NCBI GenBank assembly: GCA_013540595.1
Contig: JABXKE010000002.1
Location: 372,050 to 436,049, forward strand
Origin: Pyrodictium sp.
Lineage (GTDB): Archaea; Thermoproteota; Thermoprotei_A; Sulfolobales; Pyrodictiaceae
DNA length: 64,000 nt
Direction of reading: 5' to 3'
Position numbers and translations under genes: made by a program. Shown one piece after another: positions 16,871-25,673 of this stretch. Within the stretch, counting starts at the first letter, position 1; every line of letters begins with the position of its first letter. A model generated the notes under the pieces. It made no database searches. It saw nothing but the letters and a program-made list of their open reading frames with translations, and was not told where the DNA came from.

Positions 16871-18592
16871 TTAAAACTCGGTTCCACCCTTCTCCTCTTC
16901 CTCCTCCTCTTTACCTTTCTTCTCTTCTTTCTCTTCACGGCGTGCAGCTGCTATAAGGTCGTCTATTCGTAACACCATCGTTGCAGCCTCAGTACCAGCT
17001 TTTATGGCGTTAGCCTTTACGCTTACAGGCTCTATTACGCCTAGCTTCATCATGTCCTCGATATCGCCAGTGAACACATTTATACCATGCCACTTACCTT
17101 CAGTCTTGGCATGTGCAGCACGTAGCTTCATTATTATGTCTACTGGGTCGAGGCCAGCGTTCTCCGCCAGCGCCATTGGTAGGCCCTCGAGAGCCTTTGC
17201 GAAGGCCTCTATTGCTAGTTGCTCTTTGCCGCCAACCTTTGGTGCTAGCTCTCTTAGGTACTTGGCTAGCTCTACTTCTACTGCACCACCACCAGCCACT
17301 ATCTTACCGTCCTTTATTGCGTCAGCTACTGCGTGTAGTGCGTCGTTGAGACTTCTCTCAGCTTCATCGACAAGCCTCTCTAGACCACCACGTATCAATA
17401 TTGTTACTGCTCTTGGGTTCTGGCAGCCCTCAATGAATACCATCTTGTCTTCTCCGACTTTCCTCTCTTCTACTAGCTTCGCAAAGCCAAGGTCGTCTGG
17501 GCCTAGGTCCTCAATGTTGCTTACTATTCTTGCACCTGTTGCCTTAGCTATCTTTTCAATGTCGCTTCTCTTTACTCTTCTTACTGCTAGTATTCCTTTC
17601 TTTGCTAGGAAGTGCTGTGCAACTTCATCAATACCCTTCTGAGTAATCACAACAATACCAGCATTCTTACCAGGCTCAAACCCCTCACGCTTCATTCTCT
17701 CAACAGCAACACTATAGATCTTCTCGACCATGTCGTGGAGTATCTTCTCTTCCTCTTCTAGGAACTTCTTGAGGTATGCTGGGTCGCTAATCCTTATCTC
17801 GGCATCGATTTCTGGCTTTTCTACTTCTAGTGGGGCGTCGAGGAGTACTATGAAGGCATTCTCAACCCTCTTAGGCATGCCAGGATGCACAACCTCCTTA
17901 TCAAGAACAATACCGTAGATTAGCTGTGTGTCGCGTAGGCTGCCACCATGCTTCTTTATTATCTGTATACTGTCAAGGTCTATGTACCACTTTTCTCCCC
18001 TCTTCTCTGTTACTTGTCTTACAGCTTTGACTGCAATCTCTGCGAGGTGCTCCCTAGCGCCGTGAACTGCTTTGCTTGTAAGGCTTGTCATAGCTATCTT
18101 CTTTAGGAGGCTCTCATCATCTATGTCTATGGGCTCTGATATCTCATAGAGCTTCTTTACTGCTGCCTCAGCAGCCTTCTTGAAGCCACTAATGATTATT
18201 GTTGGGTGCACGTTCTTGTCGAATAGGTCCTCTGCCTGTCTTAGTAGTTCGCCTGCAAGTATGACTGCTGTCTTTGTACCGTCACCAACCTCTTCGTCTT
18301 GACCCTTAGATATCTGTACTACAAGTTTTGCTGTTGGGTGCTGTACATCCATCTTGTCTAGTATTGTTGCACCATCATTAGTTATTGTTATGTCGCCTAG
18401 GCTGTCTACTAGCATTTTGTCCATGCCTTTTGGCCCATAAGTTGTCCTTAGTGTTTCTGCTATGGCCCTTACAATCATTATGTTTGCTCTTAGCGCCTCC
18501 TTCCCGTAGGTGCGCTGTGTGCCCTCCTTAAGGATCAGTACGGGCACGCCAGTAGGCTCGAGTGTTGCAACACGTGGCTGTGGCTGTGCCAT
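16871..18592 (-). CDS. Thermosome subunit (group II chaperonin)
   Basis: 573 residues from ATG 18592, which follows GAGGTGA at five bases; a GTG lies three codons upstream. Equatorial motifs [29 protein letters not shown] and [15 protein letters not shown] are intact, as is the [15 protein letters not shown] segment in the second equatorial half. The C-terminus is a Glu/Lys-rich tail ending GGTEF instead of the common GGM repeat. Forms the hexadecameric or octadecameric folding chamber that is abundant in hyperthermophiles. Promoter: TTATATAG on the minus strand near 18655-18663. Only one subunit gene lies in this window. Confidence 0.95.
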   Translation of the reverse strand: MAQPQPRVATLEPTGVPVLILKEGTQRTYGKEALRANIMIVRAIAETLRTTYGPKGMDKMLVDSLGDITITNDGATILDKMDVQHPTAKLVVQISKGQDEEVGDGTKTAVILAGELLRQAEDLFDKNVHPTIIISGFKKAAEAAVKKLYEISEPIDIDDESLLKKIAMTSLTSKAVHGAREHLAEIAVKAVRQVTEKRGEKWYIDLDSIQIIKKHGGSLRDTQLIYGIVLDKEVVHPGMPKRVENAFIVLLDAPLEVEKPEIDAEIRISDPAYLKKFLEEEEKILHDMVEKIYSVAVERMKREGFEPGKNAGIVVITQKGIDEVAQHFLAKKGILAVRRVKRSDIEKIAKATGARIVSNIEDLGPDDLGFAKLVEERKVGEDKMVFIEGCQNPRAVTILIRGGLERLVDEAERSLNDALHAVADAIKDGKIVAGGGAVEVELAKYLRELAPKVGGKEQLAIEAFAKALEGLPMALAENAGLDPVDIIMKLRAAHAKTEGKWHGINVFTGDIEDMMKLGVIEPVSVKANAIKAGTEAATMVLRIDDLIAAARREEKEEKKGKEEEEEEKGGTEF

Positions 18593-18654
18593 GATCTTCA
18601 CCTCAGTATGACACTACTTTCTCCATATCCATGTACCCCCACTCAGAGGCGCTT

Positions 18655-18663
18655 CTATATAAG
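18655..18663 (-). promoter_or_regulatory. Thermosome TATA box
   Basis: Minus-strand CTTATATAG about 65 bases upstream of the thermosome ATG, predicting a transcript start near 18634 and a ~40-nt leader that includes the GAGGTGA ribosome site. The 18593-18740 gap is shared with the divergent S17e gene. Confidence 0.45.
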
Positions 18664-18740
18664 CTTAACGCCCCGTTCTCCTAGATAATATACAAAGATA
18701 TAACCGACCAGGCCAATAGCAACGAGGTACGGGGGATAAG

Positions 18741-19037
18741 ATGGGGAAAGTCCGCATAGGTGTTGTGAAGAGGACGGCACGCAAGCTCCTCGAAGCACAC
18801 CCGGACCTCTTCACAGAAGATTTTGAGCACAATAAGCGTGTTGTAGCAAACCTTGTAGAGACCCCCTCAAAGAAGCTTAGAAACCAGATAGCTGGCTATG
18901 TGACGCGCCTCGTACGCCTATACAAACGCACAGGTAGAATGCAGTACCTCATAGAACAGCAGAGAGCAGAAGAGATAAGAGCAGCACTAGCAAGCCAGGC
19001 TCAGCAAGAGCAAACACCAGGACAGCAACAAAAGTAA
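18741..19037 (+). CDS. rps17e: Small-subunit ribosomal protein eS17 (S17e)
   Basis: 98 residues. [32 protein letters not shown] and [16 protein letters not shown] are the standard S17e core, about 70 residues. The tail after residue 75 is Gln/Ala/Glu-rich and longer than in most archaeal versions, which often end soon after the core. ATG preceded by a GGGGGA ribosome site. It is divergent from the thermosome gene. Archaeal/eukaryotic-specific 30S component. Confidence 0.95.
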   Translation: MGKVRIGVVKRTARKLLEAHPDLFTEDFEHNKRVVANLVETPSKKLRNQIAGYVTRLVRLYKRTGRMQYLIEQQRAEEIRAALASQAQQEQTPGQQQK

Positions 19038-19222
19038 CCCAAGTGAAGCCAATACAGCTACTAGAAGCCTATTACTAGGCGTTAAACCCCATCCTTAATA
19101 CACACAAAAGTTGTTTAGTTGAGACTACAGTAAATAACCCCTCACGAGAGTATAATAGATTAGACCAGTACTACACGCTGCAAGCGTTGTTCTTTACTCA
19201 TACTTACTGTAAGGATGGGACC

Positions 19223-19819
19223 ATGGTGAATACAACCTATACAGAGCCCACAAAGTTTCAGCCCATAAGTTGGCGCGAAGTAGAGGAGGGTTGTGCGTAT
19301 ATAGCTGAGAACATTCTCCGTGACCGAGTCAAGATAGATGCCATAATAGGTGTTCTCCGAGGCGGATGGATTCCTGCAAGACTCCTATCCGACTATCTTG
19401 GAGTACACGATATGGGGGCCCTCGAGATAAAATTCTACAGGGGTGTTGGCGAGACTGCTGAGAAGCCCGTTGTAACACAGCCCTTGATAATAGATGTTAG
19501 AGACAAGAACATACTCATTGTTGACGATGTGTCTGATACAGGTAAGACACTAAATGTTGCAGTAAACTTTCTTAGCTTGTACGGTCCCAGGAAAATACTC
19601 ACAGCAACACTATACTTTAAGCCCTGGTCTATGTATAGGCCAGACTACTACGCCTACGAGACTGATGCATGGATAATATTCCCTTGGGACAAAGCTGAGA
19701 CCGTGGAAGAACTCATAGTCAAAAAGGGTATGAGTCTAGAAGAAGTAAGCAGGATAACAGGTGACCCTCTTGACTTCATCAAACGAATATATTCAACTAG
19801 GAGAACCCGTAACACTTAG
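19223..19819 (+). CDS. Purine-type phosphoribosyltransferase
   Basis: 198 residues from ATG 19223; a TTG twelve codons earlier is open. The PRPP-binding loop is ILIVDDVSDTGKTL at about 97-110, and AIIGVLRGGWIPARLL is the pyrophosphate loop. The hood end (YAYETDAWIIFPWDK) resembles archaeal xanthine/guanine phosphoribosyltransferases. It salvages a purine base with PRPP; exact base preference cannot be read here. The next frame (Cgi121-like) starts inside its last 59 bases, suggesting translational coupling. Confidence 0.85.
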   Translation: MVNTTYTEPTKFQPISWREVEEGCAYIAENILRDRVKIDAIIGVLRGGWIPARLLSDYLGVHDMGALEIKFYRGVGETAEKPVVTQPLIIDVRDKNILIVDDVSDTGKTLNVAVNFLSLYGPRKILTATLYFKPWSMYRPDYYAYETDAWIIFPWDKAETVEELIVKKGMSLEEVSRITGDPLDFIKRIYSTRRTRNT

Positions 19820-20294
19820 GACCCCCCTAACCATAGATGGCAAGAACATATACCTATTCATAACATGCATGCAATACAGTGAGAAGCTACTCGACAAACT
19901 AAGAAACAAACTCAGTGAAGAAGCCTACTACTCTCTCATCAATATAAAGTTAGCTAACCAGGCTGGGCTAAGAGCCCTCATAACAGCACACTTAGAATCC
20001 TACCTTGCAACACAACGCGGGGCAACAATCTCCAAGATTAGAGGCATAGACACAATACTCTATATCCTCGGTACCAGGAATATTCGTGAAGCACTAAAAG
20101 CCAATAGGCTAGAAGAAGGAGCAACTATTGTTCTTGTCGTTGCCTCTCCTAGTACTGCTCTATTCCAAGAACTCAGAAGCATGATTAATGAGAGCACAGT
20201 AGAATGCAGAATACCTGTCACAGGCTCTATAGAGCTGAGCAGTGTTGCTTTATTCCCTATTGAAGCGCGAGTGTACAGGTCTATGCCAGCATGA
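19761..20294 (+). CDS. Probable KEOPS subunit Cgi121
   Basis: 177 residues. The pattern fits Cgi121: a beta strand (KNIYLFITCMQY), a helix with the conserved AxxxHLE-like residues (ALITAHLESYLATQRGATI), then GIDTILYILGTRNIREALKANRL, which matches the ..L.YL.G.RNI..AL.. core of the family. Cgi121 recruits tRNA to the KEOPS complex for t6A37 synthesis. Start codon uncertain: GTG 19761 or TTG 19770 within the preceding gene. Other KEOPS genes are not in the window. A secondary possibility is an unrelated small archaeal protein. Confidence 0.6.
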   Translation: MTLLTSSNEYIQLGEPVTLRTPLTIDGKNIYLFITCMQYSEKLLDKLRNKLSEEAYYSLINIKLANQAGLRALITAHLESYLATQRGATISKIRGIDTILYILGTRNIREALKANRLEEGATIVLVVASPSTALFQELRSMINESTVECRIPVTGSIELSSVALFPIEARVYRSMPA

Positions 20295-20398
20295 CAAACC
20301 GCTAATCGCTATATTCCAAAGAGTTTAAGAACCAGAACCAGGACGAGTTTCCAGACGGAATAAGCATGCACTCTAGGGTAACAGGGTGATACAAAGCT

Positions 20399-20506
20399 AT
20401 GCGCTGGCTAGTACTTGAGGAAGAAGAGGAGTGGTGGGAGGAAGAAGAGGAAGAAGAGTGGTGGGAAGAGGAGGAAGAGGAGGAGTGGGAGGAAGAAGAG
20501 TGGTAG
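20399..20506 (+). CDS. Tiny Glu/Trp-only ORF (35 aa), possible microprotein
   Basis: ATG to TAG frame encoding MRWLVL followed only by glutamate and tryptophan in the order E5-W2-E7-W2-E7-W-E4-W. GAA and GAG alternate irregularly, so the DNA is not a simple tandem repeat while the peptide is extremely regular. It lies 104 bp after the Cgi121-like gene. No ribosome site is obvious before the ATG. The complementary strand has an equally regular Ser/His frame (20302-20523), where the same third-base changes are also synonymous, so coding strand is not decided. Could alternatively be a purine-rich structural tract. Confidence 0.35.
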   Translation: MRWLVLEEEEEWWEEEEEEEWWEEEEEEEWEEEEW

Positions 20507-20891
20507 CTTCTCCTTGGAGACACATAACCACTAGTTGTTTTAAGAGTAACATACCACGAATAATGAAGCTAGCGTAGCTTCTACAACTGGTTTTATGTTA
20601 TTCTAACAAGGATAAATACTACTTCTTCATTTCCTCTTCATCAAGAACACGTTCCTCTCCTACCAGTAGTTTAACCCATGCCTAGGTTGGTGTGTGCTCA
20701 GTAGTGTTTGAGAAGGTGTCCTACATCATTTCTTGGAGACTATTATTCAGTGCCGTCACCACTCGTCATTGCACCACGATGTTAGCTCTACACTGTGCAA
20801 GGGTAAATAGTGGTTACTGTTCGTCCTGACGCCCTCAGCTGCAGTAGTTAATACTCTGAACTTGTATGCCCTCAGTTGCGGGGGCTAGGGG
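20507..20891. other. Noncoding gap upstream of ABCE1
   Basis: 385 bp without a supported gene. It contains a near repeat GCCCTCAGCTGC (20831-20842) and GCCCTCAGTTGC (20868-20879), 11 of 12 identical, just before the ABCE1 start. A G-rich ribosome site (GCGGGGGCTAGGGG) directly precedes the ATG. A 20-codon protein-like frame on the minus strand near 20619-20681 lacks a start and is not annotated. Confidence 0.4.
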
Positions 20892-22733
20892 ATGGTTAGG
20901 GTAGCAGTAATAGACTATGAGGCCTGTAAACCTTCTAAGTGTAACCTAGAGTGTATAAGGTTTTGTCCAGTCAACCTCACGCATGGCAAAGCTATAGAGA
21001 TTGCGCCCCCGAGGAGGAAGCCCGTAATATATGAAGAGACGTGCATAGGCTGTGGGATATGTGTTAGAAAGTGTCCGTTTAAGGCTATATCGATAATAAA
21101 CCTTCCCGACGAGCTTGAGAGATTTCTTGTGCATAGGTATGGTGTTAACGGGTTTAAGCTCTATGGACTGCCTATCCCCCGTCAGGAGAGGATACTCGGT
21201 ATTATAGGTAAGAATGGCGCAGGTAAGACTACTGCTTTGAGGATACTTGCTGGCGAGCTCAAGCCTAATCTCGGCATACTTGACCGGGACCCAGACTGGG
21301 ACGAGATTATTAGGAGGTTTAGGGGTACAGAGATACAGAACTACCTTAGGTTAGTTGCCGATGGGAAGATTAGGGCTGCACACAAGATTCAATACGTGGA
21401 GCTTGTGCCTCGACGCGTGAAGGGCACTGTAGGCGAGTTGTTGGAGAAGGCTGATGAGCGTGGCTTATGGAGAGAGCTCGCGAAAGAGCTTAACATAGCA
21501 CACATACTTGACAGGCCTATATCCAAGCTTAGTGGCGGAGAACTACAGCGCTTTCTTGTTGCTGCTGTTCTGAGTAGAGACGCTAACGTCTACTTGTTCG
21601 ATGAGCCTAGTAGCTATCTTGACGTGCGTGAGAGGGTAAGAGTTGCACGCGTCATAAGGAAGTATATCCCTAAGGGAGCCTTTGTCGTGGTTGTTGAACA
21701 TGATATTGCTATGCTTGACTACCTATCAGACCATGTCGTAGTAATGTTTGGTGAGCCTGGAGTCTATGGCATATCCTCTAAGCCTTATGGTGTTAGAGCA
21801 GGCATAAACCACTTCCTGAAAGGATTCTTGCCAGCAGAGAACATGAGGATAAGGGGTGAACCCATAAAGTACACTATAACCTTCACGGAAACAGTACAGC
21901 CTCTTTCTCCGAGAGTGTACATGAAGTGGACAGAGCTAAGAGTAGAGCTTGACGGCTTCAAGCTTAATGTAAAGCCTGGAGACATAAGAGAAGGGGAAGT
22001 CATAGGTGTCGTAGGGGCTAATGGTACAGGAAAGACTACATTTGTACGTGTCTTAGCTGGCGAAATAAAGCCCTCAAGTGGTAGTGTTGAAAAGCCAAGT
22101 GAGCAGCTTAAAGTGAGCTATAAGCCACAATATGTGTCACCAAGCATCTTTGGTGAAGACGAAATTGTTGAGAGTGTACTCAGGGAGGCCAATCCTTCAA
22201 CTCTTTCTCCAGGATCTTGGCTTAATGTTGAGATAGTGCGTAGGATGAGACTTGACAAGCTACTCGATAGGAAGGTTAAGGAGCTAAGTGGTGGCGAACT
22301 CCAGAAAGTAGCCGTAGCAGCTGCTCTTGCCCGAGAGGCGGATATTTACCTTCTCGACGAGCCCTCAGCGTACCTAGACGTTGAGGAAAGACTGGTAGTT
22401 GCAAAGGCCATCAAAAGACTCACAGAGGCACGCGGAGCAGCGGCAATAGTTGTTGAGCACGACATAGCTGTTCAAGACTACATTGCGAGCCGCATAATGG
22501 TCTTCACCGGGGAACCAGGCAGACACGGCCTAGCAGTCAACCCTCAACCACTACTTGAAGGAATGAATAGGTTCCTTGAAGAGCTGGGCATAACAATAAG
22601 GAAGGATCCAGACACGGGTAGGCCTAGGATAAATAAGGAGGGGAGTTACCTCGATAGGCTTCAGAAGAGGCTTGGCAAGTACTACTATATACCACGCCCA
22701 GGCGAGGAAAAGGAAGAGAGCAAGGAGGAGTAG
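20892..22733 (+). CDS. abcE1: ABCE1/Rli1 ribosome recycling ATPase
   Basis: 613 residues. Two ferredoxin-type clusters: C12, C17, C21, C25 and C51, C54, C57, C61. ABC domain 1 has Walker A GKNGAGKTT (about 106-114), signature LSGGELQRF and Walker B YLFDEPSSYLD; domain 2 has GANGTGKTT (about 376), LSGGELQKV and IYLLDEPSAYLD. A hinge with R/K-rich residues lies between. ABCE1 splits 70S ribosomes after termination or rescue. ATG after a G-rich site. The C-terminal tail is Glu-rich. Full length for the family. Confidence 0.97.
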   Translation: MVRVAVIDYEACKPSKCNLECIRFCPVNLTHGKAIEIAPPRRKPVIYEETCIGCGICVRKCPFKAISIINLPDELERFLVHRYGVNGFKLYGLPIPRQERILGIIGKNGAGKTTALRILAGELKPNLGILDRDPDWDEIIRRFRGTEIQNYLRLVADGKIRAAHKIQYVELVPRRVKGTVGELLEKADERGLWRELAKELNIAHILDRPISKLSGGELQRFLVAAVLSRDANVYLFDEPSSYLDVRERVRVARVIRKYIPKGAFVVVVEHDIAMLDYLSDHVVVMFGEPGVYGISSKPYGVRAGINHFLKGFLPAENMRIRGEPIKYTITFTETVQPLSPRVYMKWTELRVELDGFKLNVKPGDIREGEVIGVVGANGTGKTTFVRVLAGEIKPSSGSVEKPSEQLKVSYKPQYVSPSIFGEDEIVESVLREANPSTLSPGSWLNVEIVRRMRLDKLLDRKVKELSGGELQKVAVAAALAREADIYLLDEPSAYLDVEERLVVAKAIKRLTEARGAAAIVVEHDIAVQDYIASRIMVFTGEPGRHGLAVNPQPLLEGMNRFLEELGITIRKDPDTGRPRINKEGSYLDRLQKRLGKYYYIPRPGEEKEESKEE

Positions 22734-22824
22734 CCTGACAGGATACAAGCCACGCTTTAATCCCTGCCTGACAGGCAAAAAGCTCTAGCAAGAACCCTGC
22801 ACTGGAGAAGCAAACCCTGACAGG
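22734..22824 (+). repeat. Three spaced CCTGACAGG repeats after ABCE1
   Basis: The palindrome-like 9-mer CCTGACAGG occurs exactly at 22734-22742, 22767-22775 and 22816-22824, beginning directly after the ABCE1 stop codon. Each copy can fold as CCTG-A-CAGG. Spacings are 33 and 49 bases, so this is not a CRISPR array. It may be a 3'-UTR element or operator for the following gene (start 22892). Confidence 0.6.
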
Positions 22825-22891
22825 TGAGAGAAGCCGTCTACTATGAAAACAAGGCTCCTTAGGCGCTATGTAAAAATGGGAAAGCCAAGCT

Positions 22892-23518
22892 ATGAAGACG
22901 CCCCTAGAGAGGACTGAGGAGAGACTACGGGCTCTAAACACACTGCTACTACCACTACTCCAGGCTAGCCGCGACTATTACGGCGTGTGGAGGCTAGTCG
23001 AGAACCTTCAGAAAAACACGCCAGCAACAATACTGTCGAAAAGAGACTATACAGTCAACACAATACTACTTGACATGCCCCTCGGCAACCCTTTACTCCT
23101 CGTATTCTACGTGAGCACACAGAAAAGCAGGCCTCTCTCACCAAGCCAACTAAAACAGAAGATTAAAGCCATGAAAAAGGCTGTCCAAAGAATAAGAGGA
23201 AAGCTCTTCAACACAGCAGACATACTCTACGCAATATATACACCATCAGGACTGACCAGTGGAGCAAGAAGAATAGCGCTAGAAAGCAAGGTACTATACT
23301 CAGATTCACTCAAGACAATCCTAAGACTTATAGCTAAATACCTTGCTGCAAGGTATAACGCTTTAAGGAAAAAGCTACAAGAAAAGAAGCGTGTCTGGGG
23401 TAAAGTACCTATCCTCCTCTACGCGTTAGGCATCCTCTCAAAGAGGCTTGGCGCACAAGTAGACCCTCCAGATCTCCAACAAACAATTAACTTGGCATTA
23501 CGCGGAGGAAAGCTTTAG
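22892..23518 (+). CDS. Hypothetical basic helical protein
   Basis: 208 residues, not recognised. N-terminal helices (about 1-35), a central alpha/beta part with hydrophobic strand NPLLLVFYVST (about 64-74) and ILYAIYTPSG (about 111-120), then strongly basic helices up to the C-terminus. The strand-helix pattern with charged residues faintly recalls restriction-endonuclease-like folds, but no catalytic motif is clear. It follows ABCE1 on the same strand after the CCTGACAGG repeats. ATG chosen; no clear ribosome site. Confidence 0.7.
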   Translation: MKTPLERTEERLRALNTLLLPLLQASRDYYGVWRLVENLQKNTPATILSKRDYTVNTILLDMPLGNPLLLVFYVSTQKSRPLSPSQLKQKIKAMKKAVQRIRGKLFNTADILYAIYTPSGLTSGARRIALESKVLYSDSLKTILRLIAKYLAARYNALRKKLQEKKRVWGKVPILLYALGILSKRLGAQVDPPDLQQTINLALRGGKL

Positions 23519-24363
23519 AGACAAACCGGCTGTCTACACTAATGATTGCTAATGATTGCATAGCCTTGCTAAAAAGCTAAAAAACAAAACTATACTATTC
23601 ATATATACCCCTCACTATTTCACCCACTAGAACCGCTTAGACCTACATCACCATAAAGTCTAAACCCAAAGTGGATACTCACTTTCTCCCTAAAAGAGGA
23701 GAGTATGTAGATAAAGTAGTCACACCTTTGTATCTCACAGCCGTGAATCACATTTTACATTTCTTCACTTAAGACTGTTTTCAGCATATTCTTTCAAGTT
23801 CTAACCATGTATAGGGTAAGTATCATTGTTCTGACTATGCTTACTTAGAGTGTACAAGCCTTGTACCTTGTAATCAACTGTAATACTAGCACATCTATTC
23901 CATATCAACTAACCTCTCTGTAAACTGTCTACGTATATTTCACAATGACTTAACATATTAGAGACTTCTTTGAACAGTTGTATCATAATCTAACTGGGAC
24001 GCGCCTATGTTTCCTGATGCGTTCATTCATTTCTACAGGCTATTATCTCAATCAAAGAGAATACCTTAGCAAATGCCATGACTAGTAATTTACAATAGTA
24101 ATCTTCTAATTTACAATCTAAACTTAGTTTGAGACATAGCATTTTGCCTCTTTCTTGCTACAATGTAATTCTTATTACTTCGTCCTAATATCTTCCTACA
24201 GTGAACATACTCCTCCACTTACATGACATAGACATCTTAATAATCGATTTTTATTGATGGTGTTAAATAAAGGATTCTGTTATAGATGAAAGTAGAAAGC
24301 TTAATTAAAGTCTCCCAAATAGTTATGGTTCATTGAGTAAACTACACATTGAGGTGTTTAATA
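23519..24363. other. AT-rich noncoding region, 845 bp
   Basis: The longest gene-free stretch in the window. I see no ORF with coding character on either strand, no tRNA and no GC-rich island. Short repeats are present: a perfect tandem pair CTAATGATTG at 23539-23558, and TAATTTACAAT at 24086-24096 and 24107-24117 (21-base period). It ends with the ribosome site GAGGTG (24351-24356) of the FBP aldolase/phosphatase. No origin-binding-box motif or Orc1/Cdc6 gene was recognised, so an origin is not claimed. Confidence 0.6.
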
Positions 24364-25539
24364 GTGGGCGAGGAGAGGCGTATAACTATCAGTGTTATAA
24401 AGGCTGACATAGGTAGTCTTGCTGGCCACCACAAAGTACACCCTGACACTATGGCTGCTGCCTCAAGGATTCTTGCTGAAGCAAAGAGTAAGGGTGTAAT
24501 AATAGACTATTATGTGACTCATGTTGGTGACGACCTCGAGCTCATTATGACTCATAGGAAGGGTATTGATAGCCCGGAGATACATGGTCTTGCTTGGGAG
24601 GCCTTCAAGAAAGCCACTGAGGTAGCTAAAGAACTCGGGTTGTATGCTGCTGGTCAAGACCTGCTTAGTGACGCGTTTTCAGGGAATGTACGTGGCCTAG
24701 GCCCTGGTGTTGCTGAGATGGAGTTTGTTGAGAGGAAAAGTGAACCAATAATAGTGTTTATGGCGGATAAGACTGAGCCTGGAGCCTTTAACTTACCTCT
24801 CTTCAAGGTATTTGCTGATCCTTTCACAACAGCAGGGCTCGTGATTGACCCAAGACTCCATGGGGGCTTTAAGTTCGAGATTCTCGACGTGTTTGAGGGC
24901 AAGTACGTTGTCATGAGTGCTCCAGAGGAAATGTATGATATACTTGCCCTTATAGGTACTCCTGCTAGGTATGTGATAAAGCGGATTTACCGTAAATCTG
25001 ACAATGAAATAGCTGCTGTTGTTAGTAGCGAGAGACTTAACTTGATAGCTGGAAGGTATGTTGGTAAGGACGACCCAGTAGCTATAGTCCGTGCACAAAG
25101 CGGGTTCCCTGCAGTAGGAGAGATCCTTGAAGCCTTTGCATTCCCCCACCTCGTAGCGGGATGGATGAGGGGCAGCCACTTCGGCCCACTAATGCCAGTA
25201 GGGCTCAAGGACGCTAAGTGCACCCGCTTTGATGGCCCCCCACGTATTGTAGCGCTAGGTTTCAACGTGTCCAAGGGTAGGCTTATAGGGCCGGCAGACC
25301 TCTTTGACGATCCAGCATTCGACGAGACTAGGAGGCTTGCGCAGACCATAGCAGAGTACATACGCCGCCACGGCCCATTCATGCCACACAGGCTTGGCCC
25401 AGAAGAGATGGAGTACACGACGCTTCCAGAAGTACTCGAGAAGCTCAAGGACAGGTTTGTTGAAGCAAAAGAGTATGAGAAGAGAATAAAGCCGAAACTT
25501 AGACATAGCGCTCTCTTGAGTGGCGAGCCTCACGAGTAA
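24364..25539 (+). CDS. fbp: Bifunctional fructose-1,6-bisphosphate aldolase/phosphatase
   Basis: 391 residues. This archaeal/deep-bacterial enzyme makes fructose 6-phosphate directly from triose phosphates, committing flux to gluconeogenesis. Visible marks: SVIKADIGSLAGHHKVHP (metal ligands) at the N-terminus, THVGDDLELIMTH, GAGVAEMEF-like segment GPGVAEMEFVERKSEPI, the Schiff-base lysine stretch VGLKDAKCTRFDG, and GSHFGPLMP. GTG 24364 is chosen because GAGGTG lies seven bases upstream; the frame opens at TTG 24349, which precedes that site. Followed by triosephosphate isomerase on the same strand. Confidence 0.96.
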   Translation: MGEERRITISVIKADIGSLAGHHKVHPDTMAAASRILAEAKSKGVIIDYYVTHVGDDLELIMTHRKGIDSPEIHGLAWEAFKKATEVAKELGLYAAGQDLLSDAFSGNVRGLGPGVAEMEFVERKSEPIIVFMADKTEPGAFNLPLFKVFADPFTTAGLVIDPRLHGGFKFEILDVFEGKYVVMSAPEEMYDILALIGTPARYVIKRIYRKSDNEIAAVVSSERLNLIAGRYVGKDDPVAIVRAQSGFPAVGEILEAFAFPHLVAGWMRGSHFGPLMPVGLKDAKCTRFDGPPRIVALGFNVSKGRLIGPADLFDDPAFDETRRLAQTIAEYIRRHGPFMPHRLGPEEMEYTTLPEVLEKLKDRFVEAKEYEKRIKPKLRHSALLSGEPHE

Positions 25540-25673
25540 GGAGAGGGGCTGTTTGCGGCAAGGATAGTGATTTAGCTCTAAGAGGTACTGACATAAGTTT
25601 TTATTTATTAACTAAGTAGCCAAACCTTACTTGTTTCTCCTTTCACTAGACCCGTACTTGAGGTGCACGAGTA

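Noticed and set aside
20302-20523. Ser/His-rich 73-codon minus-strand ORF
   Set aside because: Kept only as the alternative reading of the Glu/Trp tract; non-repeat parts look random and it points against neighbouring genes.
20619-20681. Protein-like 20-codon minus frame (AWVKLLVGEERV...)
   Set aside because: Stop immediately upstream, no start codon and no continuation in other frames; could be chance.
22734-22824. CRISPR-like array
   Set aside because: Repeats are only 9 bases and spacings differ (33 and 49); no cas genes nearby.
23519-24363. Replication origin
   Set aside because: AT-rich with short repeats, but no origin-recognition-box motif or Orc1/Cdc6 gene was found in the window.
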